DNA from: an uncultured Pelagibacteraceae bacterium
GTDB lineage: Bacteria > Pseudomonadota > Alphaproteobacteria > Pelagibacterales > Pelagibacteraceae
Length of the DNA stretch: 64,000 bases
Assembly: GCA_902604355.1 (NCBI GenBank)
Contig: CACKYN010000005.1
Coordinates: 1 to 64,000 of the forward strand
Direction: 5' to 3'
A model generated the notes under the pieces. That model saw only the letters and a program-made list of their open reading frames with translations, was not told the DNA's origin and made no database searches. The first letter of the stretch is position 1. Every line of letters begins with the position of its first letter. Shown piece after piece: positions 40,219 to 49,637 of this stretch. A program made the translations under genes and the position numbers.

Positions 40219-41091
40219 TTAAGCAGTCTTTTTTTCTAAGGAATAAAGATTGTAAAATTGAAGTAATACTGCAAAAATTACAATTGCCCCTCCAATAATC
40301 ACTATAAATGGTGGTTGTTCGTTAATAAATATCCATGCCCAAAGTGGTCCGAGAACTGCCTCTGTCAACATTATGATTCCAACCATAGCGGATGGTGTTC
40401 TTTGAGCACCAATTGTAATTAAAATAAATCCAAATCCTAATTGCATAAAACCTGCAAGGAAACCTAGAAAAATATCATGAGCAGAAATTAAAATTTTTCC
40501 AGACATTAAAAAACCAATAGTTAGAGCAAAAATTCCAGCAATAAATTGTGCTGGCACCATATCTACATTAGGATATTTTCTTACAACTAATATTAAAACT
40601 GCAAACGAAATTGGCATTATAAACGCAGCAACATTTCCTGTCATTTGACCTGGGGATAAAGAGTTTCCTACCATCAAGAGGATACCAGAAATTGCCAATA
40701 TAATAGAAGTAAGTGTGATGACTGAAATTTTTTCCTTTAGAAAAAAATATCCAAAAATTGCTAAAAAGATTGTTTGAGTTTGAATTATGAAATTAGCATT
40801 TGCGACAGTAGTGTTATACATTGCAAAAACGTATCCACAAAAACCAAATGATAAAACAAAACCTCCAATAAATCCTGGAAATCCTAAATTATAGAATGAA
40901 CGAAATACTTTTTTTTTGTAGGTTATGATTAAGTAAAGACAAATTATGATTAGAAAAAAAACTGTTCTCCAAAATAAGATTTGCCAAAGAGTTGCACCTT
41001 CAAACGACTTAACTATTAAACCGCCAAAACTTAGACTGCAAGCACCAAGAAATACTAATAAGGGACCTGGCAATTTTCTAATTACATTCAT
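40219..41091 (-). CDS. EamA/DMT-family transporter
   Basis: 10 predicted TM; EamA repeats. Confidence 0.85.
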   Translation of the reverse strand: MNVIRKLPGPLLVFLGACSLSFGGLIVKSFEGATLWQILFWRTVFFLIIICLYLIITYKKKVFRSFYNLGFPGFIGGFVLSFGFCGYVFAMYNTTVANANFIIQTQTIFLAIFGYFFLKEKISVITLTSIILAISGILLMVGNSLSPGQMTGNVAAFIMPISFAVLILVVRKYPNVDMVPAQFIAGIFALTIGFLMSGKILISAHDIFLGFLAGFMQLGFGFILITIGAQRTPSAMVGIIMLTEAVLGPLWAWIFINEQPPFIVIIGGAIVIFAVLLQFYNLYSLEKKTA

Positions 41092-42053
41092 TAAATTTGA
41101 CTAAGTAGATTGTCCGTATCCATCTCATACAGCTTAAACAATGTTTCTGCATCAGTTAATTGTATTTCTGTAAATTTAATTTCTGATCCTGGGGTTATTT
41201 GAACCAATCGGTCATAATCGACACTAGCTACAACCCCAATTTTTGGATAGCCACCAATTGTACCATGATCTGATAACATTATAATTGGATTTCCGTCTGG
41301 TGGAACTTGAATTACACCTTTAATTAATCCTTCAGACTTTATATTTGTATTTACAACATTATTTATTTTATTTCCTTGAAGTCTCATTCCCATTCTATCA
41401 GACAGTTTTGAAACTATAAATTTTTTTTCAAAAAAAGTTTTTATTCCTTCGTCTGAAAAGTAATTAAAATTTGTACCTTTAATAACTCTAATATTTTCAA
41501 CTTTTGAATTGGTATAATCTATTTTTTTTTTGTCTTTGTTAGAATTTAATTTTAATAGTTTTATAGTCTGATTGTTTTCTAATTTCTTTCCATTATTAGA
41601 GCCTATTTTAGCATTGGTATTAATTGAGCAACTTTTCCACTGAAACTTTATATCAATTTCCCCACCAATAGCTAAATATCCATATATCGTTTTGTTAGTT
41701 GAGATTATATCTATTTCATCTCCGTTTTCTATTTGATAGCTCTCATAACAATTTCCAGTGTATTCAACACCATTTTTTATAATTTTAAAAATTACATCGC
41801 CAGTTATAGCAATAATTATTGTATCTCCTTGGTATTTTAGATGAGGACCTTGATAGGCAAATTCTAAAACAGGTGCATTTAAGTTATTGTTAACTAATTT
41901 ATTTGCAATAAGAAAATTTCTATTATCCATGGCTCCACTATATGGAATTCCAATATGATATAAATTTTCTCTACCTTTATCCTGATAGGTTGTATTTATT
42001 CCAGATCTGATGAATTTAAAATAAGAATTAATCATGATAATTTTTATATTCAC
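41091..42053 (-). CDS. pxpC: PxpC/KipA-like 5-oxoprolinase subunit
   Basis: 'SGINTTYQDKGRENLYHIGIPYSGAMDNRNF', 'LIKGVIQVPPDGNPIIMLSDHGTIGGYPKIG'. Confidence 0.9.
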   Translation of the reverse strand: MNIKIIMINSYFKFIRSGINTTYQDKGRENLYHIGIPYSGAMDNRNFLIANKLVNNNLNAPVLEFAYQGPHLKYQGDTIIIAITGDVIFKIIKNGVEYTGNCYESYQIENGDEIDIISTNKTIYGYLAIGGEIDIKFQWKSCSINTNAKIGSNNGKKLENNQTIKLLKLNSNKDKKKIDYTNSKVENIRVIKGTNFNYFSDEGIKTFFEKKFIVSKLSDRMGMRLQGNKINNVVNTNIKSEGLIKGVIQVPPDGNPIIMLSDHGTIGGYPKIGVVASVDYDRLVQITPGSEIKFTEIQLTDAETLFKLYEMDTDNLLSQI

Positions 42054-42702
42054 TAGAAGTTATTTCTTTGAAAATGACTGTATCTCCTGGACTAATTAAG
42101 TTTGGTTCATTTTCATTTAGATTATTGAAAATATTCAAAGGAGTGTTTCCAATAATGTTCCAACCACCGGGACTTTCAAATGTATAAATATTTGTAAATT
42201 GTTCAGTTAATCCAATTGATCCCTTAGGTACTTTAACACGTGGAGTTTCTAACCTATTAGCTCTCATATTTTCATCTAGATCCCCTAAGAAAGGCATACC
42301 AGCTATAAATCCAGTCATGTAACAAAAGTATTTTTTATTAAAAAATTTTTCTAGAATTTGTTCTCTGTTTAAACTCAATTTTTTTTCTAATCTTTTAATA
42401 TCTAGAGAAAAAGAGCTTTCACAGCAAACTGGTATTTGTATTTCTTTATTAATAATTTTATTTTCATAATCGATATTTAATACCTCAATTTCTTTTTTTA
42501 ATTTTTTAAAATTTGTGATTGATAAATTAAAAGAAATTATAAGTTTGTTGTATGAAGGAGTAACATTGGTAATACCTTCGATATTACTTTTTCTAACAGA
42601 ATTAAAATATTTTATTACTTTAGAATTAATATCCTTATTTACTTCTTGTCCAAAATCACAATATAAAGCTGAGTCACCTAAATTTACAATTTTATTAATC
42701 AT
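42028..42702 (-). CDS. pxpB: PxpB/KipI-like 5-oxoprolinase subunit
   Basis: 'GDSALYCDFG', 'FCYMTGFIAGMPFLGDLDENMRANRLETPRVKVPKGSIGL', 'SPGGWNIIGNTPL'. Confidence 0.9.
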   Translation of the reverse strand: MINKIVNLGDSALYCDFGQEVNKDINSKVIKYFNSVRKSNIEGITNVTPSYNKLIISFNLSITNFKKLKKEIEVLNIDYENKIINKEIQIPVCCESSFSLDIKRLEKKLSLNREQILEKFFNKKYFCYMTGFIAGMPFLGDLDENMRANRLETPRVKVPKGSIGLTEQFTNIYTFESPGGWNIIGNTPLNIFNNLNENEPNLISPGDTVIFKEITSSEYKNYHD

Positions 42703-42741
42703 ATTACTCTATATAATCAGTGGTTGATTATACATAAATAA

Positions 42742-43875
42742 CTAAATGCTATAATTTTTTTCTATCCAATTACTAATAAATGTAGAAATTTCTTTGCTAT
42801 TTTTTTCATGCATCATCATATGACCATTACCCATTATGTCGTGGTCCTCCAGCCTAATAAATTCGTGCTTAACCCCTGCTTGATTTAAAAAATTACTAGT
42901 TCCATGATCGTATGGTGCATGATATGAGGACTGACCTGTCAGAATAAGAATATTTGTTTTGGACAAATTTTTCAATTTTCTTGCAGGTTCTTTTTGTAAG
43001 AAACACTGAACCAAATCATCCTTTGTATTGTTTTTATCAAGCTCAGGAATTAATTTTTCATCTTTTTTTAAAGGAGGGTCATATGTCAATGGTGAATAGG
43101 TGATACCATTAATTCGATCGAGTTCAGAACTAGTTTGATACCAATCTTTATCATACTCATTTTTTTTGAATGTTTGCTTATCCAAATGAGTATGCTTAAC
43201 ACCTCCGTAAGAAACATTAAAAAAAGGAGGTCCATTTGGTTCCACAGCTATACAACATTTTACTTTGTCTGGTCTTAAATCAGCAGCAAGCCAACAAAAA
43301 GGTCCCCCTTGACTATGACCTAAAACTGCAGTGTGTCCTATCAAATCAATCAATTCGGAAAGTGCTTTTTTTGATATCTCTTCTATATAAATTCTATCTG
43401 ACATAGTATTTACTTGTGAGGCCATGTATTGCTCAAAAATATTATCTCCTCTTAATCCAGTTCCAGGCCACTGAGTATGTGTTTTTGATTGTGGCCAATT
43501 TCCTTTTTTTGACATGCCCGTAAATCTTCTTTCAGCATCGTCTATATTTGTCTCTCTATCTATATAATTACCATATAATTTTTCTGAATAACCAGATCTT
43601 GCTCTACCTGGTTGATCTACAACATAAACTGTGTATCCTGAGGATAAAAAATCATGCATCCACCCTCGTCTGCCGTCCGCTGTAGTAATAAAACCTGATC
43701 CACTTTGTCCACCACCATGAATTAAAATAATATTTTTATTATTAGTTTTAACAGGTTCAAATTGCTCCACATACATTTGTCCTCTGATAACCTTTTTTCC
43801 ATCAGCTAAAAAACTCTCCCCTCCTACAAAAAAAATTTTATGTTCTTTTAGATTAATTGCTGAATTAGTTTCCAT
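42742..43875 (-). CDS. Alpha/beta hydrolase, esterase-713-like
   Basis: 'ILIHGGGQSGSGFITTADGRRGWMHDFLSSGYTVYVVDQPGRARS', nucleophile elbow 'GHSQGG', 'AVEPNGPPF'. Confidence 0.82.
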   Translation of the reverse strand: METNSAINLKEHKIFFVGGESFLADGKKVIRGQMYVEQFEPVKTNNKNIILIHGGGQSGSGFITTADGRRGWMHDFLSSGYTVYVVDQPGRARSGYSEKLYGNYIDRETNIDDAERRFTGMSKKGNWPQSKTHTQWPGTGLRGDNIFEQYMASQVNTMSDRIYIEEISKKALSELIDLIGHTAVLGHSQGGPFCWLAADLRPDKVKCCIAVEPNGPPFFNVSYGGVKHTHLDKQTFKKNEYDKDWYQTSSELDRINGITYSPLTYDPPLKKDEKLIPELDKNNTKDDLVQCFLQKEPARKLKNLSKTNILILTGQSSYHAPYDHGTSNFLNQAGVKHEFIRLEDHDIMGNGHMMMHEKNSKEISTFISNWIEKNYSI

Positions 43876-43925
43876 GATAATGTGTAAATTAAATTACATT
43901 ATTATTTTAATTATTAATATTTAAA

Positions 43926-44984
43926 TTATTTTTTTTTCTTCATTATTTTTAAAATAAATGGGATAGAAAATATTATGAAAAAAATTCTCAAAAAATGGTG
44001 ATAGCTTACAAAAAGTGGATCTATATTGTACGCAACACTTATTACAACCATTTCATGTAATCCACCTGGTGCAAAACTTAAAAAAGCTGACATAAAATCA
44101 AAGCCAAAGAATATTTTTAGTAAGTATGCAAAGAAAGCTGCAATTGCCAACAAAATTGCTGACATAATTGCTCCATGAAAAGAGTAAAATAAAATCTCTT
44201 TTGGAGCTAATCCACTTAGTCTACAGCCAATTGCAGATCCTAAAAATACAAAGGCAACATTTATAAATACATCAGGAAACTTTGCTGTAGTAAACTCAAA
44301 TGTATAAAAAAAACCTGCAACAATCATTGCTGCAAGTATTGGTGCTGATGGTATTCTGAACCTTTCTAAGACTTTTGTACCTATTAGAGATACTATAATT
44401 AAAAATATTAATTCCCCAAAGTATCTCAAATCAAATGTTGGGGTATTACCAAAAGAATCTATTTCTTGATATCCAATCTGAGTGACAAAAATAAAGGGTA
44501 AAAATAAAACAATAAACAAGACTCTAGTGGCTTGAGGAATTACAACTTGCCCACTTTTTTTTTTATCTGTAGTGATATCATTAATTGCTCCAGCTATAAC
44601 TACAAATGCTCCAGGTAGAGCTGCCAAAATAGAAACCAACTTGTTAAATTTACATATCTTATAAAAATAAAAAGATGCTGCGATAGTTCCTGCTATTGTG
44701 CATAAAATCATTGCTATTGAAGAGTAAATCCACAAGTGGATTTTATAAAGTAAAGTTATGTTGAAGGAACCTGCAAGAATTACACCTATAATCAAAAGGA
44801 CGGGTAAAAAAATTTTTTTATCAAAAGTAACTTTGTAACTACTAAAGGATACAAAGAGGTTTAATAATAGAGCCCCCAACAACCAAGGTAATGGTAAATT
44901 AATTAACGTACCAATATATCCACCAATAATGCCAATAATAATACTTTTTAAACTACGTCTAAAGGCTAAATAATATTCTTTCAT
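43926..44984 (-). CDS. AbrB-family (ammonia monooxygenase-like) membrane protein
   Basis: About 10 TM; repeated 'GALLLNLFVSFSSYK' / 'APILAAMIVAGFFY', 'AFLSFAPGGLHEMVVISVAYNIDPLFVSYHHFLRI'. Confidence 0.85.
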   Translation of the reverse strand: MKEYYLAFRRSLKSIIIGIIGGYIGTLINLPLPWLLGALLLNLFVSFSSYKVTFDKKIFLPVLLIIGVILAGSFNITLLYKIHLWIYSSIAMILCTIAGTIAASFYFYKICKFNKLVSILAALPGAFVVIAGAINDITTDKKKSGQVVIPQATRVLFIVLFLPFIFVTQIGYQEIDSFGNTPTFDLRYFGELIFLIIVSLIGTKVLERFRIPSAPILAAMIVAGFFYTFEFTTAKFPDVFINVAFVFLGSAIGCRLSGLAPKEILFYSFHGAIMSAILLAIAAFFAYLLKIFFGFDFMSAFLSFAPGGLHEMVVISVAYNIDPLFVSYHHFLRIFFIIFSIPFILKIMKKKK

Positions 44985-44986
44985 TT

Positions 44987-45829
44987 TCAGTTATTTTCAA
45001 TTGATAAATACTTTTTAAAATTTAACAAAGATAAAGTATCTGATGCTTTGTTTTTAAATTTAGGATTTTTATTATTTTTAATTAATTTTAAAGTTGCATT
45101 GACAGTATCGATATAGCTATTCAAGAGTTGCTGAGAATAGAGAACGAACTTGAAATCGCTTTTCTTAATATCTGATATATTAAATTTTATATCTTGAGTA
45201 ATATTAATTATTAATGGAATTTTTTTTAAATTTTGTTTAATTAATTTTATTTCTCTAAGACTATTAATTCCAGTTATAAATACGGCATGTGCCCCTAATT
45301 TTTTAAACATTTTAGCTCTTTTTATAGACTCTTTAATAGAGCCCACACTTAAAGCATCAGTTCTAGCAAATATCAAAATACTATTATTCTCTTTTGAAGC
45401 TTTAATTGCTGTTTTAATTCTTTTTTCAGATTTCTTTAAATCTAATAATTTTACTTTTTTAGTAAGTGCGCATCTTTTTGGAAAAATTTGATCTTCTAAA
45501 ATAACAGCTGATGCACCTGCCTGCTCTAAATCTTTAATAGTTTTATATACATTAGCTAAACCGCCAAATCCTGTATCTGCATCAACAATTATCGGGTTCT
45601 TTGTCTGATTGCAAATTGATCTTGTTGCATCTACCAATTCTTTCTGGGTAATAATACTTGCGTCGGGATAACCAAGACTAGCAGAGGAAAGAGCGAAACC
45701 ACCAATGAATGAAACTTTAAAACCTTTTTTTTCAATTAATTTAGCTGTCAAAGGATCATGACATGATGGAACCTTATATGAATTTTTATCATTTAAAAAT
45801 TTTTTAAGTTTTGAAGTTTTTTTATTCAC
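44987..45829 (-). CDS. Isocitrate lyase/PEP mutase superfamily protein, methylisocitrate-lyase-like
   Basis: 'PSCHDPLTAKLIEKKGFKVSFIGGFALSSASLGYPD', 'VDADTGFGG', 'ILEDQIFPKRCALTKK', 'FARTDAL'. Confidence 0.85.
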   Translation of the reverse strand: MNKKTSKLKKFLNDKNSYKVPSCHDPLTAKLIEKKGFKVSFIGGFALSSASLGYPDASIITQKELVDATRSICNQTKNPIIVDADTGFGGLANVYKTIKDLEQAGASAVILEDQIFPKRCALTKKVKLLDLKKSEKRIKTAIKASKENNSILIFARTDALSVGSIKESIKRAKMFKKLGAHAVFITGINSLREIKLIKQNLKKIPLIINITQDIKFNISDIKKSDFKFVLYSQQLLNSYIDTVNATLKLIKNNKNPKFKNKASDTLSLLNFKKYLSIENN

Positions 45830-45834
45830 TTGAG

Positions 45835-46503
45835 TTATATTAATACTTTAATTTGGTCTTTATATTTCAATAAGGTTTTATAGAAACTTGATACTGTTTT
45901 GCTAGTAAAAAATTGTTTCCAGCCTGATATACTTAAAGTACCTCTAAAATTATTTTGATTATCAAAAATTGGAATTGCAACACTTGCTATATTATCTAAT
46001 CTTTCACCTTTAGTGTAAATGTAACCTTTTTTTTCAATAGCATTTTTTAAATCGTCATTTCCACCAGTAAACGCACTTAAAACTTTTCCTGTTGCTGATT
46101 TTAATTCAAAAGTTGTACCCTCAACTACATAATGATTTAATTCAGATTTAGAATTCACTCTATATAAACAAACTTTTTTTGTACCAGCCTTGACCCAATA
46201 GCCTGCAGATTGACCAGTCGTTGCACAAATTTTACCCAAAATTTCTCTTATTTCCTCACCAGACCTGAAATTTGAGTTGTATATTGATCCTAATTTCCAA
46301 CTACCTGGACCAAGACGGTAGCTTCCATTAATTTCATTTTTAATTAAAAAATTATATTTAATTAATGAATTACAAATTCTTAATATTGTTGATTTATTAA
46401 GTTTGGTAATAATTGTTAAATCTTTTAGAGAAATACTTTTATTAGCATCATCAAAAGAATTTAATATCTGAAAAGTTTTATCTAGAACTTTTATATTACT
46501 CAT
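45835..46503 (-). CDS. IclR-family transcriptional regulator (start probably 46503, not 46599)
   Basis: N-terminal HTH 'KVLDKTFQILNSFDDANKSISLKDLTIITKLNKSTILRICNSL'; IclR effector domain. Met-Ser-Asn-Ile start at 46503. Confidence 0.88.
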   Translation of the reverse strand: MSNIKVLDKTFQILNSFDDANKSISLKDLTIITKLNKSTILRICNSLIKYNFLIKNEINGSYRLGPGSWKLGSIYNSNFRSGEEIREILGKICATTGQSAGYWVKAGTKKVCLYRVNSKSELNHYVVEGTTFELKSATGKVLSAFTGGNDDLKNAIEKKGYIYTKGERLDNIASVAIPIFDNQNNFRGTLSISGWKQFFTSKTVSSFYKTLLKYKDQIKVLI

Positions 46504-46514
46504 AAGTTTTACAA

Positions 46515-46532
46515 TGTGAAACAAGATTTTAT
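46515..46532 (+). promoter_or_regulatory. Candidate shared regulatory motif, copy 1 (TGTGAAACAAGATTTTAT)
   Basis: Similar to 48115-48131 and 59066-59083; in the iclR/MmgE divergent gap. Confidence 0.4.
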
Positions 46533-46601
46533 AATATAAAATTTGTTGACAATCTATAAATTTTTGTTGAAAATGTTTAATAACAGCAAAGGAAATCAAT
46601 T

Positions 46602-48026
46602 ATGGGAAAAGCTTACACGCCAAATATTCAGTCTGATAAAGGAAAAAATTTAACTAAATACGTTGCTCAATTTGTTAAGAAGAATAAGTTTAATTCAATT
46701 CCAAAAAATGTTGTTGAGTTAGCAAAAAAACATATTATAGACGGTTTTGGTTTAGCTTTATCTGGTTCTGTAGCAAGGACTGGTGATTATTTATTTAAAC
46801 ACATAAAACAAAACTCTGCAAAAGGTAGAGCAACAGTGATTGGCTCTAAAATGAAAGTAACTTCACGATTTGCTGCCTTAGCAAATGGAACAGGTATACA
46901 TTCTGATGACTACGATGATACTCAATTAGCTGTACAAAAAGATAGAGTTTATGGATTATTGACACACCCAACTGCCCCATGCCTACCAAGCGCGTATGCA
47001 GAGGGAGAGTTAAAGAAAATTAGTGGAAAAGAGTTCTTAAATGCCTACTTGGTAGGTGTTGACGTAGAATGTAAAGTTTCTGAAGCAATGTCTCCAAGAC
47101 ATTATCAGCATGGTTTTCATTCAACATCCACATGTGGAACTTTAGCCTCAGCTGCAGCTGCAGCAAAAATCCGTGGCTATAATATTTCTCAAATTCAACA
47201 ATCCTTAGCAGTGGCTGCAACTTTGAGCGCAGGGTTAAGAGAAAATTTTGGTACAATGACTAAACCCTTACATGCTGGAAGAGCAGCTGAAAGTGGAGTT
47301 GTCGCTTGTGATCTTGTGGGCTTAGGTTGGACTGCTACTGATAAAATTTTAGAGTCTCCTAGAGGGTTTTTTCAAGCTCATGGAGGGGGTTATAATTTAA
47401 AATCTATTAAAGGTCAGCTTGGAAGACCATGGACTTTTTCAAAACCTGGTGTTTCAATTAAACCCCATCCCTGTGGTTCATTAACCCATCCCGGAATGAC
47501 AAAAATGTTAGAATTAATTTTGAAGCACGATATAAAACCTCAAGATGTAATTAAAGTTGATGTTGGAACTAATCATAATATGCAAAATGCATTAATTCAT
47601 CATAGACCAACTAATGAGTTTCAAGCTAAATTTAGTATGGAATATTCTATGGCAATTTTGCTAGTTCAGAGAAGAGCATATATTCCAGAATATCAGGATA
47701 AAAGAATTAACAAACCGGATGTTCAAAACATGCTTAGAAAAATAAACTTTTATAAAAATAAAATAGCTGAAGCAGCTGGTTACGATAAAATGACTACAAT
47801 TATTGATATTTATCTTAAAAATGGCAAAAAAATTTCAGGTAGAGGAGATTTTGGTAAAGGAAGTCCAATGATACCTATGACATACGATGAAGTAGCAGAT
47901 AAGTTTATGGGTTGTTGTGAATTTGCAAAATGGCCAACAAAGAAGGCGAAGGCAATTATTCAAGCTGTTAGTAAATTAGAAAAAATGAAAGATATTTCTA
48001 AATTGAGTAGGCTTTTATCCAAATAA
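46602..48026 (+). CDS. MmgE/PrpD family protein, copy 1
   Basis: 'HIIDGFGLALSG', 'GTGIHSDDYDDT', 'GYHS-like HGFHSTSTCGTLASAAAAAKIRG', 'KPLHAGRAAESGVVA'. Confidence 0.9.
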   Translation: MGKAYTPNIQSDKGKNLTKYVAQFVKKNKFNSIPKNVVELAKKHIIDGFGLALSGSVARTGDYLFKHIKQNSAKGRATVIGSKMKVTSRFAALANGTGIHSDDYDDTQLAVQKDRVYGLLTHPTAPCLPSAYAEGELKKISGKEFLNAYLVGVDVECKVSEAMSPRHYQHGFHSTSTCGTLASAAAAAKIRGYNISQIQQSLAVAATLSAGLRENFGTMTKPLHAGRAAESGVVACDLVGLGWTATDKILESPRGFFQAHGGGYNLKSIKGQLGRPWTFSKPGVSIKPHPCGSLTHPGMTKMLELILKHDIKPQDVIKVDVGTNHNMQNALIHHRPTNEFQAKFSMEYSMAILLVQRRAYIPEYQDKRINKPDVQNMLRKINFYKNKIAEAAGYDKMTTIIDIYLKNGKKISGRGDFGKGSPMIPMTYDEVADKFMGCCEFAKWPTKKAKAIIQAVSKLEKMKDISKLSRLLSK

Positions 48027-48039
48027 AATCACATTTTTA

Positions 48040-48066
48040 TGTTAGCGATTAATTAAATCGCTAACA
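48040..48066 (+). terminator. Hairpin after MmgE/PrpD copy 1; possible terminator
   Basis: Perfect 10-bp inverted repeat TGTTAGCGAT (48040-48049) / ATCGCTAACA (48057-48066), 13 nt after the stop codon; no strong T tract on either side. Confidence 0.45.
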
Positions 48067-48114
48067 CATTTCATATTATTAATTATATTTCAAATAAAGT
48101 AGGTTGTTTTATAT

Positions 48115-48131
48115 TGTGAAATAAGATTTAT
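48115..48131 (+). promoter_or_regulatory. Candidate shared regulatory motif, copy 2 (TGTGAAATAAGATTTAT)
   Basis: First 15 nt match copy 1 with a single difference; upstream of the TcuA-like gene. Confidence 0.4.
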
Positions 48132-48167
48132 CTTTTTTTTTTTTTTAAAAGAATATAAATAAAAATT

Positions 48168-49637
48168 GTGAAAAATTATGATGTAATTGTTGTTGGAGCA
48201 GGTAACGCTGCATTGTCTGCTGCTCTCTCTGCAAAAGATAATGGTGCAGAAAAAGTTTTAGTATTGGAGAAAGCCTCCTCTAAAGAAAAAGGTGGAAACA
48301 GCAGATATACAAACGGTGCTTATAGGTTTGCTTACAATGACTTTTCAGATTTAAAAAAAGTAATACCAAATTTAAAAAATTCTAACAGTATAGATTATGG
48401 AAAATATAGTGTCGCTGATTTTTTAAGAGACATGAATAAAGTTACAGACGGAAAAACAGATAAAAAATTATCTAAAATCCTAACATCAAAAAGTTTTGAA
48501 ACAATTCATTGGTTAAGTAAAAAAGGTTTAAAATTTACACCCATTAAAGGAAGACAATCTTTCAAAGTCAATGGAGTGATGAGATATTGGGGAGGCTTGA
48601 CTTTAGAGGTAAATGGCCAAGGTGAAAAACTAATAGACTCCATGCTTAAGATTATAAAAAAAAATAAAATTGAAATTCTTTATGATACAGCTGCAACTGA
48701 TTTAATTTATGAAGATAATATTATTAAGGGCGTTGAAGTTATAAGTAAAAATAAACCAAAGACGATTACTGCAAAATCCGTAGTTTTAGCTTGTGGAGGT
48801 TTTGAATCCAGTCCTGAAATGAGAACAAGATATCTTGGTCCAGGATGGGAAATGGCAAAAGTCAGAGGAACAAAACATAACACTGGTGATGGATTAAGTA
48901 TGGCGTTAAAAATAGGTGCCTCACCCTATGGAAATTGGTCTGGTTGCCATGCAGTATTTCACGATATGAATGGACCTGAGTTTAGTGATTTAAAGATAAG
49001 TAATAAATATCGAAAAATTAGTTATCCATGGGGAATTGTTTTAAATGCTAATGGAGAGAGATTTGTTGACGAAGGAGAAGATTTTAGAAATTTTACTTAT
49101 GCAAAATTTGGAAAAGAAGTCATAAAACAACCAAATCAAATTGGATGGCAAATTTTTGATCATAAAGTGAGACATATGCTTTATCCAGAGTATGATGTTA
49201 AGTCTGCTACGATGGTTAGAGCTAACTCAATTAAAGAGTTACTTAAAAAAATATCAAGTATAAATTCGCAGAAAGCTCTAAAAACTATAAATGATTTTAA
49301 CAAAGCTGTTAAAGAAGAAGTTAAATATGATCCAACAATTAAAGATGGAAGATGTACAGAGGGTTTAGCACTTAACAAAAGTAATTGGGCAAATAAAATA
49401 GATAAAGCTCCTTTTTATGCTTATGGAGTTACATGTGGAATTACTTTCACTTTTGGTGGATTAAGAGTAAATCAGAAATGCCAAGTGTTAAATAAAGTCA
49501 TGAAGCCTATCAAAGGACTTTTTGCTGCTGGAGAAATGGTAGGTGGTATTTTTTATTTTAACTATCCAGGTGGTAGTGGTTTAACTTCAGGTGCAGTGTT
49601 TGGTAAGATAGCAGGCAAGTACTCTGCTAAACTTTAA
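48168..49637 (+). CDS. TcuA-like FAD-dependent dehydrogenase (FAD_binding_2; tricarballylate dehydrogenase/fumarate reductase flavoprotein family; GTG start)
   Basis: 'DVIVVGAGNAALSAALSAKDNGAEKVLVLEKA..EKGGNSRYTNGAYRF', 'VLACGGFESSPEMRTRYLGPGW', 'GLFAAGEMVGGIFYFNYPGGSGLTSGAVFG'. Confidence 0.88.
   Translation: MKNYDVIVVGAGNAALSAALSAKDNGAEKVLVLEKASSKEKGGNSRYTNGAYRFAYNDFSDLKKVIPNLKNSNSIDYGKYSVADFLRDMNKVTDGKTDKKLSKILTSKSFETIHWLSKKGLKFTPIKGRQSFKVNGVMRYWGGLTLEVNGQGEKLIDSMLKIIKKNKIEILYDTAATDLIYEDNIIKGVEVISKNKPKTITAKSVVLACGGFESSPEMRTRYLGPGWEMAKVRGTKHNTGDGLSMALKIGASPYGNWSGCHAVFHDMNGPEFSDLKISNKYRKISYPWGIVLNANGERFVDEGEDFRNFTYAKFGKEVIKQPNQIGWQIFDHKVRHMLYPEYDVKSATMVRANSIKELLKKISSINSQKALKTINDFNKAVKEEVKYDPTIKDGRCTEGLALNKSNWANKIDKAPFYAYGVTCGITFTFGGLRVNQKCQVLNKVMKPIKGLFAAGEMVGGIFYFNYPGGSGLTSGAVFGKIAGKYSAKL

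Noticed and set aside
43882-43912. Inverted-repeat-like sequence AATGTGTAAATTAAATTACATTATT upstream of the esterase gene
   Set aside because: Imperfect symmetry and AT-rich; not convincing without comparative data.
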